Assembly: GCA_946410305.1 (NCBI GenBank) | Contig: CAMJZV010000023.1 | Span: 1 to 52,255, forward strand | Reading direction: 5' to 3' | DNA from: an uncultured Prevotellaceae bacterium | GTDB lineage: Bacteria; Bacteroidota; Bacteroidia; Bacteroidales; Bacteroidaceae | Length of the DNA: 52,255 nucleotides | In this document: positions 35,236 through 43,063 of the stretch, piece after piece | Layout: each line of letters starts with the position of its first letter | How positions within the stretch are numbered: position 1 is the first letter of the stretch | Translations under genes and position numbers: made by a program | The notes under the pieces: generated by a model | Databases searched by the model: none | Seen by the model: the letters and a program-made list of their open reading frames with translations, nothing else | Told to the model about the DNA's origin: nothing

Positions 35236-35267
35236 TTTGGAACTTGCCTCTTAATTTAGTACTTTTG
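35236..35267 (+). promoter_or_regulatory. Promoter of the HU-smalltalk region
   Basis: -33 TTTG (35236-35239) and -7 TActTTTG (35260-35267) are 20 bases apart. The predicted transcript has a leader of about 160 bases before the HU start codon. Confidence 0.75.
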
Positions 35268-35391
35268 CAATGTCAATGAGGAGGTAAAGTCCGTCGGCGC
35301 GCGAGACAGGCTAAGCCAGCTCGGAGACAGCCTGATACGCGAGGAAATCAGCTGGAAAAAGGGCCCGTATCAGCTGTATAAAATCAAATAG
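35260..35391 (+). other. HU-gene leader with an open frame of coding appearance but no start codon
   Basis: In one frame, 35272-35391 reads about 39 codons ('NEEVKSVGARDRLSQLGDSL', 'IREEISWKKGPYQLYKIK') without ATG, GTG or TTG. An ATG at 35276, 8 bases after the -7 box, is one base out of that frame and gives only Met-Arg-Arg-stop. The same bases can also form stems (caggct/agcctg and gatacg/cgtatc). It may be a small gene that lost its start, or a structured leader. Confidence 0.35.
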
Positions 35392-35399
35392 AAGGCTAA

Positions 35400-35433
35400 A
35401 ACAATAACCAATAACCAATAACCATTAACCAAT
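35400..35433. repeat. Tandem 'aataacc' repeat before the HU gene
   Basis: Three copies of 'aataacc' and one 'attaacc' end 2-8 bases before the HU start codon. It is the opposite orientation of the repeat at 26819-26860. Confidence 0.8.
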
Positions 35434-35434
35434 T

Positions 35435-35872
35435 ATGAGTGTATTTTTCAGATTGCATCAAGACCAGAGTGTAGGAACCAAGCGCAGCGGCAAGTGGTAT
35501 GCCCGTGCGGTACCCATGTCCACCATCAACACCCGTCAGCTGGCGGAGATCATGCAGCGCAACTGTACCGTGAAGAAGGCCGATATCCTGGCGGTGCTGG
35601 ACGAGCTGGTGGAGACCATGCGCGACCAGATGCAGGACTCGAAGCGCGTGAAGCTGGACGGCTTCGGCTCGTTCAAGATCGGATTGAATTCCAAGGGTGC
35701 CCGCACCGCGAAGTCGTTCACCGTAGCCGACCACATCGAGGGCATGCATGTGGTATTCACCCCCGAGCGCACCCACGACACCGCTGGCAACCGCGTCAAG
35801 CAGTTCCTGCAGGGCGTGAAGTGCGAGGAGTTGCCTGAGAACAAGGTCGAGAAGGAGGATTCTGGCGATTAA
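35435..35872 (+). CDS. HU-family DNA-binding protein with N-terminal extension
   Basis: The 145-residue protein differs from standard HU (about 90): an N-terminal 'MSVFFRLHQDQSVGTKRSGKWYARAV'-type segment precedes the HU fold ('TVKKADILAVLDELVETM', 'KRVKLDGFGSFKIGL'), with an acidic tail. This is the type that in Bacteroidetes usually precedes smalltalk and an amidase gene in accessory loci. The arm that contacts the DNA minor groove has the usual basic residues in 'NSKGARTAKSF'. It has its own promoter with a long leader. The smalltalk gene follows 155 bases later. Confidence 0.88.
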   Translation: MSVFFRLHQDQSVGTKRSGKWYARAVPMSTINTRQLAEIMQRNCTVKKADILAVLDELVETMRDQMQDSKRVKLDGFGSFKIGLNSKGARTAKSFTVADHIEGMHVVFTPERTHDTAGNRVKQFLQGVKCEELPENKVEKEDSGD

Positions 35873-35895
35873 TCGCCAGAATCTAGGAGCAAGGA

Positions 35896-35984
35896 GCAAG
35901 GGGCAAGGAGCAAGAGAATAGACTCTGCGCATCAGTAAATCAGTATCCCGGGAACAAACTGACCTCTTGCTCCTTGCCCCTTGC
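35896..35984. repeat. 21-bp perfect inverted repeat between HU and smalltalk
   Basis: gcaaggggcaaggagcaagag (21 bases, 35896-35916) is complemented exactly at 35964-35984; the loop is 47 bases. The arms are themselves made of a 'caaggag/caagggg' unit. A further copy of the core lies at the right end of the window. Confidence 0.9.
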
Positions 35985-36027
35985 CCCATGCCCCATGCCC
36001 CTGAATAATTGAAAATTATTAAAGCGT

Positions 36028-36138
36028 ATGAATAAGAAAAGTTTTTGGGATGTGCTGTTGAAGGTCTTAGTAGCAGCCATCACTGCGGCAGCCACCGCAC
36101 TGACCACCACCTCGTGTATGGGGCACGGCCCATTCTAA
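36028..36138 (+). CDS. Smalltalk protein
   Basis: The 36-residue peptide 'MNKKSFWDVLLKVLVAAITA' continues with an Ala/Thr-rich stretch to 'CMGHGPF'. It is the short Bacteroidetes 'smalltalk' family: a Lys/Trp amphipathic start, one hydrophobic helix, and a Cys that could mark a lipobox (TTTSC). It normally sits between an HU-like gene and an N-acetylmuramoyl-L-alanine amidase gene; here the amidase is absent and panE follows. Function is unknown. Confidence 0.8.
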   Translation: MNKKSFWDVLLKVLVAAITAAATALTTTSCMGHGPF

Positions 36139-36140
36139 AC

Positions 36141-36184
36141 AACGAGAGTACTGACAGTAGAAATGCTGTCGGTCCTCGTTTTGT
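36141..36184 (+). terminator. Terminator after smalltalk
   Basis: aacgag-...-ctgacag pairs with ctgtc-...-ctcgtt with small internal mismatches and an 8-base loop, followed by 'ttgtt'. Confidence 0.7.
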
Positions 36185-36272
36185 TATTGCCGCAATTTCG
36201 TTAAACTAGCAATAATCAATACTATTCCAATAAATTCTTTACGCTACATTCTTCATTCTTCATTTTTTTTAC

Positions 36273-36280
36273 TACTTTTG
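36273..36280 (+). promoter_or_regulatory. -7 promoter element of panE
   Basis: TActTTTG lies 34 bases before the panE ATG. Upstream (36248-36262) are 'attcttc' repeats of the same type as before rnpB. Confidence 0.7.
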
Positions 36281-36314
36281 TCGACCGTATGAACCAAGGT
36301 CATAAGATAACACT

Positions 36315-37232
36315 ATGAGATACGGAATCATCGGCACTGGTGCCATTGGCGGATATTACGGAGCAAAACTGGCTCATGCAGGACAGGAAGTTCATTTCCT
36401 GCTGCACAGCGACTATGAATATGTAAAACAGCATGGTTTGCAGGTTGACTCCTGCGACGGCTCGTTTCATCTGGCAGATGTCAACGTCTATCAGCATACA
36501 GAGGACATGCCGAAATGTGACGTGGTGCTCGTGGGACTGAAATCTGTCAACAACGATAAACTACAGTCGTTGCTGCCATCATTGCTCCATGACAAGACGT
36601 TGGTTGTGCTCATACAGAATGGCATTGGGGTAGAGGAGGATGTGCAGAAGATGTTTCCTGACGTGCAACTCGCTGCAGGACTGGCTTTCATCTGTTCTGC
36701 CAAGACAGAGCCTGGCCATGTCAACCACCAGTGTTATGGCAGCATCAACCTTGCCAACTACAGTTGCAAGGACGAAGCGCTGATGCAGGCCGTAGTCGAT
36801 GATTTCCGTCAGGCTGACATAGAGACGGGGTTTGTGGAATATCATGAGGCACGATGGAAAAAGGCTGTATGGAACATGCCGTTCAACGGTATGACCGTTG
36901 CACTGCATACGCAGACAGACCAGCTGCTGAAGAATAAGTCGACCCGCCAACTGATTCGCGAGCAGATGATGGAGGTGGTCAGTGCCGCGCAGCACTTAGG
37001 CGTGAAGAACCTGGACGCCTCATTTGTTGACAAGATGATCAATATGACTGATGAGATGACGCCTTATTCACCATCGATGCGACTGGACTACGACTTCCAT
37101 CGTCCCATGGAGATATACTATCTCTACACGCGTCCCTTAGAGATTGCTCGTGAGGCAGGCTGTCCGATGCCTAAACTTGAGATGCTGGAGGCTGAGCTGC
37201 GTTTTTTGCAAACTCCTCGGCAGACTCCTTGA
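36315..37232 (+). CDS. panE: 2-dehydropantoate 2-reductase
   Basis: This 305-residue NADPH-dependent enzyme makes pantoate for coenzyme A synthesis. An N-terminal Rossmann motif 'YGIIGTGAIGGYYGAKLA' (2-19), 'VVLVGLKSVNNDKLQSLLPS' and 'LIQNGIGVEEDV' are followed by the C-terminal helical domain with the catalytic Lys region 'EARWKKAVWNMPFNGMT'. Length is normal. It is a single-gene transcript and converges with the cytidylate-kinase-like gene. Some ApbA/PanE homologues have other 2-keto acid substrates. Confidence 0.9.
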   Translation: MRYGIIGTGAIGGYYGAKLAHAGQEVHFLLHSDYEYVKQHGLQVDSCDGSFHLADVNVYQHTEDMPKCDVVLVGLKSVNNDKLQSLLPSLLHDKTLVVLIQNGIGVEEDVQKMFPDVQLAAGLAFICSAKTEPGHVNHQCYGSINLANYSCKDEALMQAVVDDFRQADIETGFVEYHEARWKKAVWNMPFNGMTVALHTQTDQLLKNKSTRQLIREQMMEVVSAAQHLGVKNLDASFVDKMINMTDEMTPYSPSMRLDYDFHRPMEIYYLYTRPLEIAREAGCPMPKLEMLEAELRFLQTPRQTP

Positions 37233-37262
37233 CACATCCCTTCTGGCTGTTGACCTATGTAT

Positions 37263-37883
37263 TTATTCAATACATTTCATGAGGAAGTCGACAGCACCAT
37301 TTACGCCAAACTTGCGGACATCCAGTGAGATGTCGTAATTGGTGGCATCCTTCCAGTCACGCCCAGTAAACATCTTTGTATACAGTTCGCGGCTGTAGTC
37401 ATTGTCGACAATCATTGCTGCAGCATCTTGCTCGCTGATATCATACTTCTCGGCAATACGTCGTTTGCGGCAGTCTAAGCTGGTGTGAATGAAAATCTTT
37501 AGCGCATTGGGATGGTCTGCAAAGATGTCAAATCCACAACGGCCGATAATGACGCACGACTCTTCCTCGGCAATAGAACGGATGACATCAGCCTGAGCTT
37601 GGAACAGTTCATGACTTGTCGTTTCCTGTTCCTGTCCGTTATACTCGGCATTGGCCATGTAGCTACGATAGAAATTGGTGAAATCGTCACGCCACAACGG
37701 GTTTCGCGATTCAATCTTTTCTACAGCATCCTCTACGGCTTTCATGCGGGAAGCAACCTCGTTAAGTATCTGCTTGTCTAATAGTTTTACTCCGAGTCGA
37801 TGTGCCAACTCTGCTCCAATCTCGTGACCACCCGTTCCAAACTGGCGACTGATGGTTATAACAAATTTATCATCCTTGTTCAT
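37263..37883 (-). CDS. Cytidylate kinase-like family protein
   Basis: The 206-residue P-loop NTPase is of the 'cytidylate kinase-like' family (not the essential Cmk). It starts 'FVITISRQFGTGGHEIGAEL', a variant P-loop in which the canonical GK(S/T) is replaced by GTGG, and has 'VKLLDKQILNEVA', 'VIIGRCGFDIFADHP' and 'RRIAEKYDISEQDA'. The real substrate is unknown. It has its own promoter. Confidence 0.88.
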   Translation of the reverse strand: MNKDDKFVITISRQFGTGGHEIGAELAHRLGVKLLDKQILNEVASRMKAVEDAVEKIESRNPLWRDDFTNFYRSYMANAEYNGQEQETTSHELFQAQADVIRSIAEEESCVIIGRCGFDIFADHPNALKIFIHTSLDCRKRRIAEKYDISEQDAAAMIVDNDYSRELYTKMFTGRDWKDATNYDISLDVRKFGVNGAVDFLMKCIE

Positions 37884-37911
37884 AGTACATAGTTTTAGGT
37901 GTTACATGCCA

Positions 37912-37919
37912 CAAAGATA
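37912..37919 (-). promoter_or_regulatory. -7 promoter element of the cytidylate kinase-like gene
   Basis: Minus-strand TAtcTTTG lies 28 bases before the ATG. Confidence 0.7.
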
Positions 37920-37993
37920 CAAATTATTTTTGAAAATGAAAACTTTTTGCCCATGTTTTTTATATGTTAAGCAATATTCTGGCTACTATTGAC

Positions 37994-38021
37994 AAAAAAA
38001 AGAGCATCCGTGCGGGTGCTC
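37994..38021 (-). terminator. Terminator of the arabinose operon
   Basis: On the minus strand gagcaccc pairs with ggatgctc (one G-U) around a 4-5 base loop and is followed by eight T residues. Confidence 0.88.
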
Positions 38022-38053
38022 CTTATCATACAGTTATCAATTTCTATTGTCAA

Positions 38054-39592
38054 TTAGCGCAGTGCCTTGTTCAGCATGTAGTACATCTCGTTGTTCTGTA
38101 GCTGCTGCTTGAACTCGTAGGTCTTGGTGTCCTTGTTGATCTTGACATACTCGATGCCAACCATCTCAGCGAAGTCTTCCCAGTACTGCTCGTCAATGTC
38201 GTACGAGAAGGCACTGTGGTGCGTGCCACCAGCAAGAATCCATGCACCGGCACCAATCTCGAAGGTAGGCTGAGGAACCCACAGGGCACTGGCCACAGGC
38301 AGGTTGGGCATGGGTTTGGGCTTGATGCACTCCACCTCCTGAGAAATGAGGCGGAAGCGATTGCCGAGGTCAACAACGGTAGCCTTGATGCCGCGACCAA
38401 CCTTAGAGGTGAAGACGAGGCGGGCAGTCTGCTGCTTGCGAATGCCGATGCCGAGGAAGTGAACCTCGAGGGTGGGCTTGTCGACAGCGATGAGCGGACA
38501 AACCTCGAGCATGTGGCTCTGCAGACATGATGAGCGGTCGCCAGCGAAGTTGAGGGTGTAGTCCTCCAGGAATGAACATCCCTGAGGCATGCCCTGCTGG
38601 ATAACCCACAGGGTGCGGTAGAGGCAGGCTGTCTTCCAGTCACCTTCAGCACCGAAACCAATACCCTCAGCCATCAGACGCTGTGAGGCGAGACCAGGAA
38701 TCTGGTCGAAGCCACAGAAGTCGGGCTGGTTGATATCGGCATCGCCGAGGTCGTCAAAGTTGGTGGTGAAGGCTGTGGCGCCTTCGTCCTTCAAAACGCG
38801 ACGCAGGGCGATTTCTGCCTTTGCTGCGTTCTTGACCTTCTCCCAGTAAACGGCTTCACCGCTTTCGTCTATCTTGATGGTATAGAGCTTCTTATACTCT
38901 TCGACGAGTTCGTTGACTTCTTGGTCGGTGACCTTCTTCCAGTACTCCATCAGTGAGCTGACGGGATAGTAGTCGACGTGGTAGCCCAGACGCTGCTCGA
39001 ATTCTACACGGTCGCCATCGGTAACGGCTACGTTGTTCATGTTCATGCCGAACATCAGACAGCGCACGTTGTGAGCATCTGCAACACCTGCTGCTACACG
39101 TGCCCAGACGGCAATCTGCTGCTGGGCGGCTTCATCTTTCCAGTAGCCACAAACCACCTTGCGGGGAATGCGCATGCGGGTGCAGATGTGTCCGAACTCG
39201 ATATCGCCGTGAGCCGACTGGTTCAGGTTCATGAAGTCCATATCCATCGTCTCCCAGGGAATCTCGGCATTGTACTGGGTGTGGAAGTGGAGGAGGGGCT
39301 TCTGCAGAGCCTGCAGACCCTTGATCCACATCTTAGCGGGCGAGAAGGTGTGCATCCATGTAATAACACCTACACACTTCTCGTCGTTGTTGGCAGCCTT
39401 CATCACAGCCTCTACTTCTTTTGAGCTGTTGGCAGTTCCTTTATACACAACCTTAATGGGGATGATGCCACTATTGTTCAGACCCTCGACCATCTCCTTT
39501 GAGTGGCCGTCAACAGCAACGACAGCGTCGCCTCCGTAGAGCAGCTGGGCACCAGTAACCCACCAAAGTTCTAAATTCTCAAATGCTTTCAT
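38054..39592 (-). CDS. araA: L-arabinose isomerase
   Basis: The 512-residue enzyme converts L-arabinose to L-ribulose. 'LWWVTGAQLLYGGDAV' at the start, 'WMHTFSPAKMWIKGLQAL' near 99, 'HFHTQYNAEIPWETMDMDFM', 'GFGAEGDWKTACLYR', 'CSFLEDYTLNF' and 'WILAGGTHHSAFSYD' near 457 are the family blocks, and length is normal for AraA. It is the last gene of the operon and lies 18 bases after araD. Confidence 0.97.
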   Translation of the reverse strand: MKAFENLELWWVTGAQLLYGGDAVVAVDGHSKEMVEGLNNSGIIPIKVVYKGTANSSKEVEAVMKAANNDEKCVGVITWMHTFSPAKMWIKGLQALQKPLLHFHTQYNAEIPWETMDMDFMNLNQSAHGDIEFGHICTRMRIPRKVVCGYWKDEAAQQQIAVWARVAAGVADAHNVRCLMFGMNMNNVAVTDGDRVEFEQRLGYHVDYYPVSSLMEYWKKVTDQEVNELVEEYKKLYTIKIDESGEAVYWEKVKNAAKAEIALRRVLKDEGATAFTTNFDDLGDADINQPDFCGFDQIPGLASQRLMAEGIGFGAEGDWKTACLYRTLWVIQQGMPQGCSFLEDYTLNFAGDRSSCLQSHMLEVCPLIAVDKPTLEVHFLGIGIRKQQTARLVFTSKVGRGIKATVVDLGNRFRLISQEVECIKPKPMPNLPVASALWVPQPTFEIGAGAWILAGGTHHSAFSYDIDEQYWEDFAEMVGIEYVKINKDTKTYEFKQQLQNNEMYYMLNKALR

Positions 39593-39610
39593 TTCGTTGT
39601 TATTTAGTGA

Positions 39611-40321
39611 TTAGTGTTTCTGACCTTTCTGTCCGTAGTAGGCATTGGGGCCGTGCTTGCGCATGTAATGCTTTTCAACCAACAGCGGGTTCATTGTCGT
39701 GTTGGGGTTGACGCTGAACGACACGAAAGCCATCTTAGCACACTGCTCCATGACCTTAGCGTTGTAGACGGCATTGTCGGGAGAAGTACCCCAAGAGAAT
39801 GGTCCGTGGTTCTTGACCAGCACAGCGGGTGTGTGGTCAGGATTAATCTTGCGGATGTTCAGGATTTCGTCGACGATAACATTACCCGTCTCCAACTCGT
39901 ACTGGCCCTTCACCTCAGCTTCCGTCATATCGCGGGTGCAAGGAATGTCCTTGTAGAAATAGTCGGCATGTGTGGTTCCGATGTTGGGAATGTCACGACC
40001 AGCCTGTGCGAAAGCGGTGGCATAGGTAGAGTGAGTGTGTACTACGCCCTGGATGTTGGGGAATGCCTTATATAATACAAGGTGGGTAGGAGTGTCGCTT
40101 GAGGGATTGAGGTCACCCTCAACTACTTTACCACTTTCCAGGTCTACTACTACCATGTCCTCGGCCTTCATCTCGTCGTAGCTTACGCCACTGGGCTTAA
40201 TGACTACGAGGCCTTTCTCACGGTCGATACCGGAGACGTTGCCCCATGTGAAGATAACCAGTCCTTGCTTGACCAGATCAAGGTTGGCTTTAAATACCTT
40301 CTGTTTGAGTTCTTCTAACAT
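39611..40321 (-). CDS. araD: L-ribulose-5-phosphate 4-epimerase
   Basis: The 236-residue class II aldolase-fold enzyme converts L-ribulose-5-phosphate to D-xylulose-5-phosphate. '[20 protein letters not shown]', the zinc-ligand segment '[20 protein letters not shown]', '[14 protein letters not shown]' and 'KNHGPFSWG' are as expected. araB, whose product makes its substrate, is not next to it. Confidence 0.96.
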   Translation of the reverse strand: MLEELKQKVFKANLDLVKQGLVIFTWGNVSGIDREKGLVVIKPSGVSYDEMKAEDMVVVDLESGKVVEGDLNPSSDTPTHLVLYKAFPNIQGVVHTHSTYATAFAQAGRDIPNIGTTHADYFYKDIPCTRDMTEAEVKGQYELETGNVIVDEILNIRKINPDHTPAVLVKNHGPFSWGTSPDNAVYNAKVMEQCAKMAFVSFSVNPNTTMNPLLVEKHYMRKHGPNAYYGQKGQKH

Positions 40322-40326
40322 AAATA

Positions 40327-40359
40327 ATTATCAATTTTCAATTATCAATTGTCAATTAC
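40327..40359. repeat. 'caatt' AT-rich repeat between araR and araD
   Basis: The sequence is built of 'atcaatt', 'ttcaatt', 'atcaatt' and 'gtcaatt' units. Similar strings lie after araA (near 38034-38056) and between miaA and lpxA (47697-47716). Confidence 0.75.
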
Positions 40360-41033
40360 AACTTGAAGTTTGAATCTTCGTTGTATGCGTTCTTGTTAAA
40401 ACGATAGAGGAATGCTCCGCGCTTGGAGCCCGTCTTGTCTATCAGGGTGGTCTTCTCAATGAAGTCCATCTCCTTGATGCGCTTGCGGAAGTTGCGCTTG
40501 TCTACCTCCTCACCATTGACAGCCTCGTAGAGACGCTGTAGCTGAGTAAGGGTGAAGAGACCAGGCAACAGCTGGAAGCTGATAGGTTCTGTGCGAATCT
40601 TCTGCTGCATCAGCTTACGGGCTTTCAGAATCATTTTCTTGTGGTCGGAGAACATCTCAGGGAGTTCCTCAATGTTCACCCATTCCACATGGTGCTCTGC
40701 CAGCAACTTCTGGTCGTAGTCCTTCACATTGATGAGTGCATAGTAGGCAACACTGACTACGCGTGCTCCCGGGTCGCGGTCAACACTACCGAAGGCGCCG
40801 ACTTGTCGCATATAGACGTTGCGCAGACCTGTCAACTCAAAGAGTACGCGGTCAGCAGCCTCGTCGACACTTTCCTCGTTGCGTACGAAACCTCCATAGA
40901 GGCTCCATGCACCCTTACCAGGATCGATGGGTCGGTGGCCCAGCAACACCTTCAGCTTGTTTTGTTCAAAGCCGAAGATGATGCAGTCCACCGATACAAG
41001 GATCTTCTGATGCTCAATATAATACTTGGTCAT
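40356..41033 (-). CDS. araR: AraR-type transcriptional regulator with degenerate Nudix domain
   Basis: The 225-residue protein has a Nudix fold at about 8-140 and a winged helix at about 150-215. The Nudix box is degraded ('GGFVRNEESVDEAADRVLFE' with no REUxEE), so it should bind a ligand without cleaving it. This matches the NrtR-related AraR family, shown in Bacteroides thetaiotaomicron to repress arabinose genes and release DNA on binding L-arabinose. It lies inside the arabinose operon, between the transporter and araD, so it would be autoregulated. Confidence 0.88.
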   Translation of the reverse strand: MTKYYIEHQKILVSVDCIIFGFEQNKLKVLLGHRPIDPGKGAWSLYGGFVRNEESVDEAADRVLFELTGLRNVYMRQVGAFGSVDRDPGARVVSVAYYALINVKDYDQKLLAEHHVEWVNIEELPEMFSDHKKMILKARKLMQQKIRTEPISFQLLPGLFTLTQLQRLYEAVNGEEVDKRNFRKRIKEMDFIEKTTLIDKTGSKRGAFLYRFNKNAYNEDSNFKL

Positions 41034-41051
41034 GGTTGTTAGCTATATGTA

Positions 41052-43034
41052 TTACCACAGAGCAATATACAGGATAGTCAGGATGATGATGACACCAAAG
41101 GCACCGATGTTGAATGTCTTGTCTGTCTTGAAGATATTCAGGTCGATAGGCACCAGCTTGGGATCCTGTACCTTATCCAGAGCGTTAGAGCGCAGGTAGA
41201 TACCAATCGTAGCAGTGATAGCTGCGAAGAAGATCATAGCACCCTCAAAGCCGTGAATATGCATGGTCTCGTTGAAGAAACCACCGATGAACAGCACGAA
41301 CGAGATGGCTGCTGTGCAGAACATGATGTTGCTCCAGCGCAGCTGGGTCTTGATGGTGTGCTCGTCAAGCTCGTCAGCAGGAACGGCCTTCTTGCTCTTC
41401 AGTGAGATCCATACGAACAGGATAACCAGCGTGATGAATACGATACCTGAACGAACGAGGAACGGCATCTCTGGGAATGCGAACTTATAGATGATTGAGA
41501 AGGCGAAGGTGCCGATAGCGCAGACCACAGCAGCAGTACCGCTGGCACGCTTCCACAGCAGACCAAGACCGAAGATAACAACCACACCGGGATATACGAA
41601 TGCAGAGTACTCCTGAATGAACTGGAAGGCCTGGTCGATACCACCCATCAGCGGGTAAACAGCGATGAGGGCGATGATCAGGGCGCTAACAGAAGTCAGA
41701 CGACCAACGTTCACCAGGCGCTTCTCAGAAGCGTTCTTGTTGATGAACTGCTTGTAGATATCCATCGTGAAGAGGGTAGAGGTAGAGTTGAACATAGATG
41801 CCAGTGAAGAAATCACAGCGGCAGCCAGTGCAGCAAAGCTCAGACCCTTGACAACGGTAGGTGTGAAGTTACGAATCAGGAAAGGATATGCATCGTCAGA
41901 ACGTGTGATAGAACCTGCCAGCGTCTCGCGGAGACCATCACACTCAGGAGCAGTCATAATATAGAAAGCGCAGACACCAGGGATACAAACGATGAACGGA
42001 ATGAGAATCTTCAGGAAGGCAGCGAATACCATACCCTTCTTAGCCTCTTCCAGAGACTTGGCAGCCAGACCCTTCTGAATGATATACTGGTTGAAGCCCC
42101 AGTAGCCCAGGTTGGTCAGCCACAGAGCACCGAAGATCAGTACGATACCAGGATTGGTGAAGAAGGGATCTTCCTTCTGGATGACATTGCCTGCATTGTC
42201 AACAACACCATTGATGACGGGATAGAGAGTCTCGTTACGAGTAACAACGAGGTTGAAATGTTTGTCACCATCAATAGATGCCAGATAGTCTTTGATATGA
42301 GCCAGAGCATCCCAGGCACCACCTAAGCCCATCTCGTCGCCGATAACTGACAGAGCAGCATAAGCAGTAATCAGACCGCCACCAACGAGGAAGGTTACCT
42401 GCATCACGTCAGTCCAAGCTACAGAGGCCAGACCACCGTAGATAGAGTAGATACCTGCGATGAGGAACAGAGCGAGGATGATGCACATACGAACCTGGTC
42501 AATCTCCATACCACCAACGTTGATTGTCATGTCGGTAGGCAGACCCAGAATCTGCTGGATAGCCAGTGCACCCAGCCATGCTACTGATGTCAGATTAACG
42601 AAGACATAGAGGAACAGCCACAGCAGAGAGAAGGCGAAACCTACACCCCAGTTGTAGCGCTCGCGCAGGAACTGAGGAATGGTGAAAATCTTCTTCTCAA
42701 TCATCAGAGGCAGCAGAAACTTACCTACTACCAGCAGGGTGGCGGCAGCCATCAACTCGTAGGCAGCCTGTGCTATACCTGATGCGAAGGCTGAACCCGA
42801 CATACCGATGAACTGCTCGGCAGAGATGTTGGCGGCAATCAGTGATGCACCCACAGCCCACCAGGTCAGCGTGTTACCAGCGAGGAAGTAGTCGGTAGAT
42901 GATTTCTCTTCACCCTTCTTGCTACGTGACAGGAACAAGCCCATGCCTACAAGAATGATGATGTAAACGATAAAGACTAGATAGTCGGCAGTAGCAAAAC
43001 CGTTGTTGCTAAGTGCCTCGAAAATTCTATTCAT
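41052..43034 (-). CDS. Sodium/sugar symporter of the SSS family, likely arabinose uptake
   Basis: The 660-residue inner-membrane protein has about 14 helices. 'FLAGNTLTWWAVGASLIAANISAEQFIGMSGSAF' starts the SSS core (here cut for length: the key parts are 'FLAGNTLTWWAVGASL' and 'NISAEQFIG'), and 'AALAAAVISSLASMFNSTST' near 400 carries the sodium-site serines. A larger loop with 'KDYLASIDGDKH' is found in Bacteroidetes sugar SGLTs. Arabinose as substrate is inferred from its place between galM and araR. Confidence 0.9.
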   Translation of the reverse strand: MNRIFEALSNNGFATADYLVFIVYIIILVGMGLFLSRSKKGEEKSSTDYFLAGNTLTWWAVGASLIAANISAEQFIGMSGSAFASGIAQAAYELMAAATLLVVGKFLLPLMIEKKIFTIPQFLRERYNWGVGFAFSLLWLFLYVFVNLTSVAWLGALAIQQILGLPTDMTINVGGMEIDQVRMCIILALFLIAGIYSIYGGLASVAWTDVMQVTFLVGGGLITAYAALSVIGDEMGLGGAWDALAHIKDYLASIDGDKHFNLVVTRNETLYPVINGVVDNAGNVIQKEDPFFTNPGIVLIFGALWLTNLGYWGFNQYIIQKGLAAKSLEEAKKGMVFAAFLKILIPFIVCIPGVCAFYIMTAPECDGLRETLAGSITRSDDAYPFLIRNFTPTVVKGLSFAALAAAVISSLASMFNSTSTLFTMDIYKQFINKNASEKRLVNVGRLTSVSALIIALIAVYPLMGGIDQAFQFIQEYSAFVYPGVVVIFGLGLLWKRASGTAAVVCAIGTFAFSIIYKFAFPEMPFLVRSGIVFITLVILFVWISLKSKKAVPADELDEHTIKTQLRWSNIMFCTAAISFVLFIGGFFNETMHIHGFEGAMIFFAAITATIGIYLRSNALDKVQDPKLVPIDLNIFKTDKTFNIGAFGVIIILTILYIALW

Positions 43035-43063
43035 AAGGGTTTTGATATAGTTATTAAATGAGT

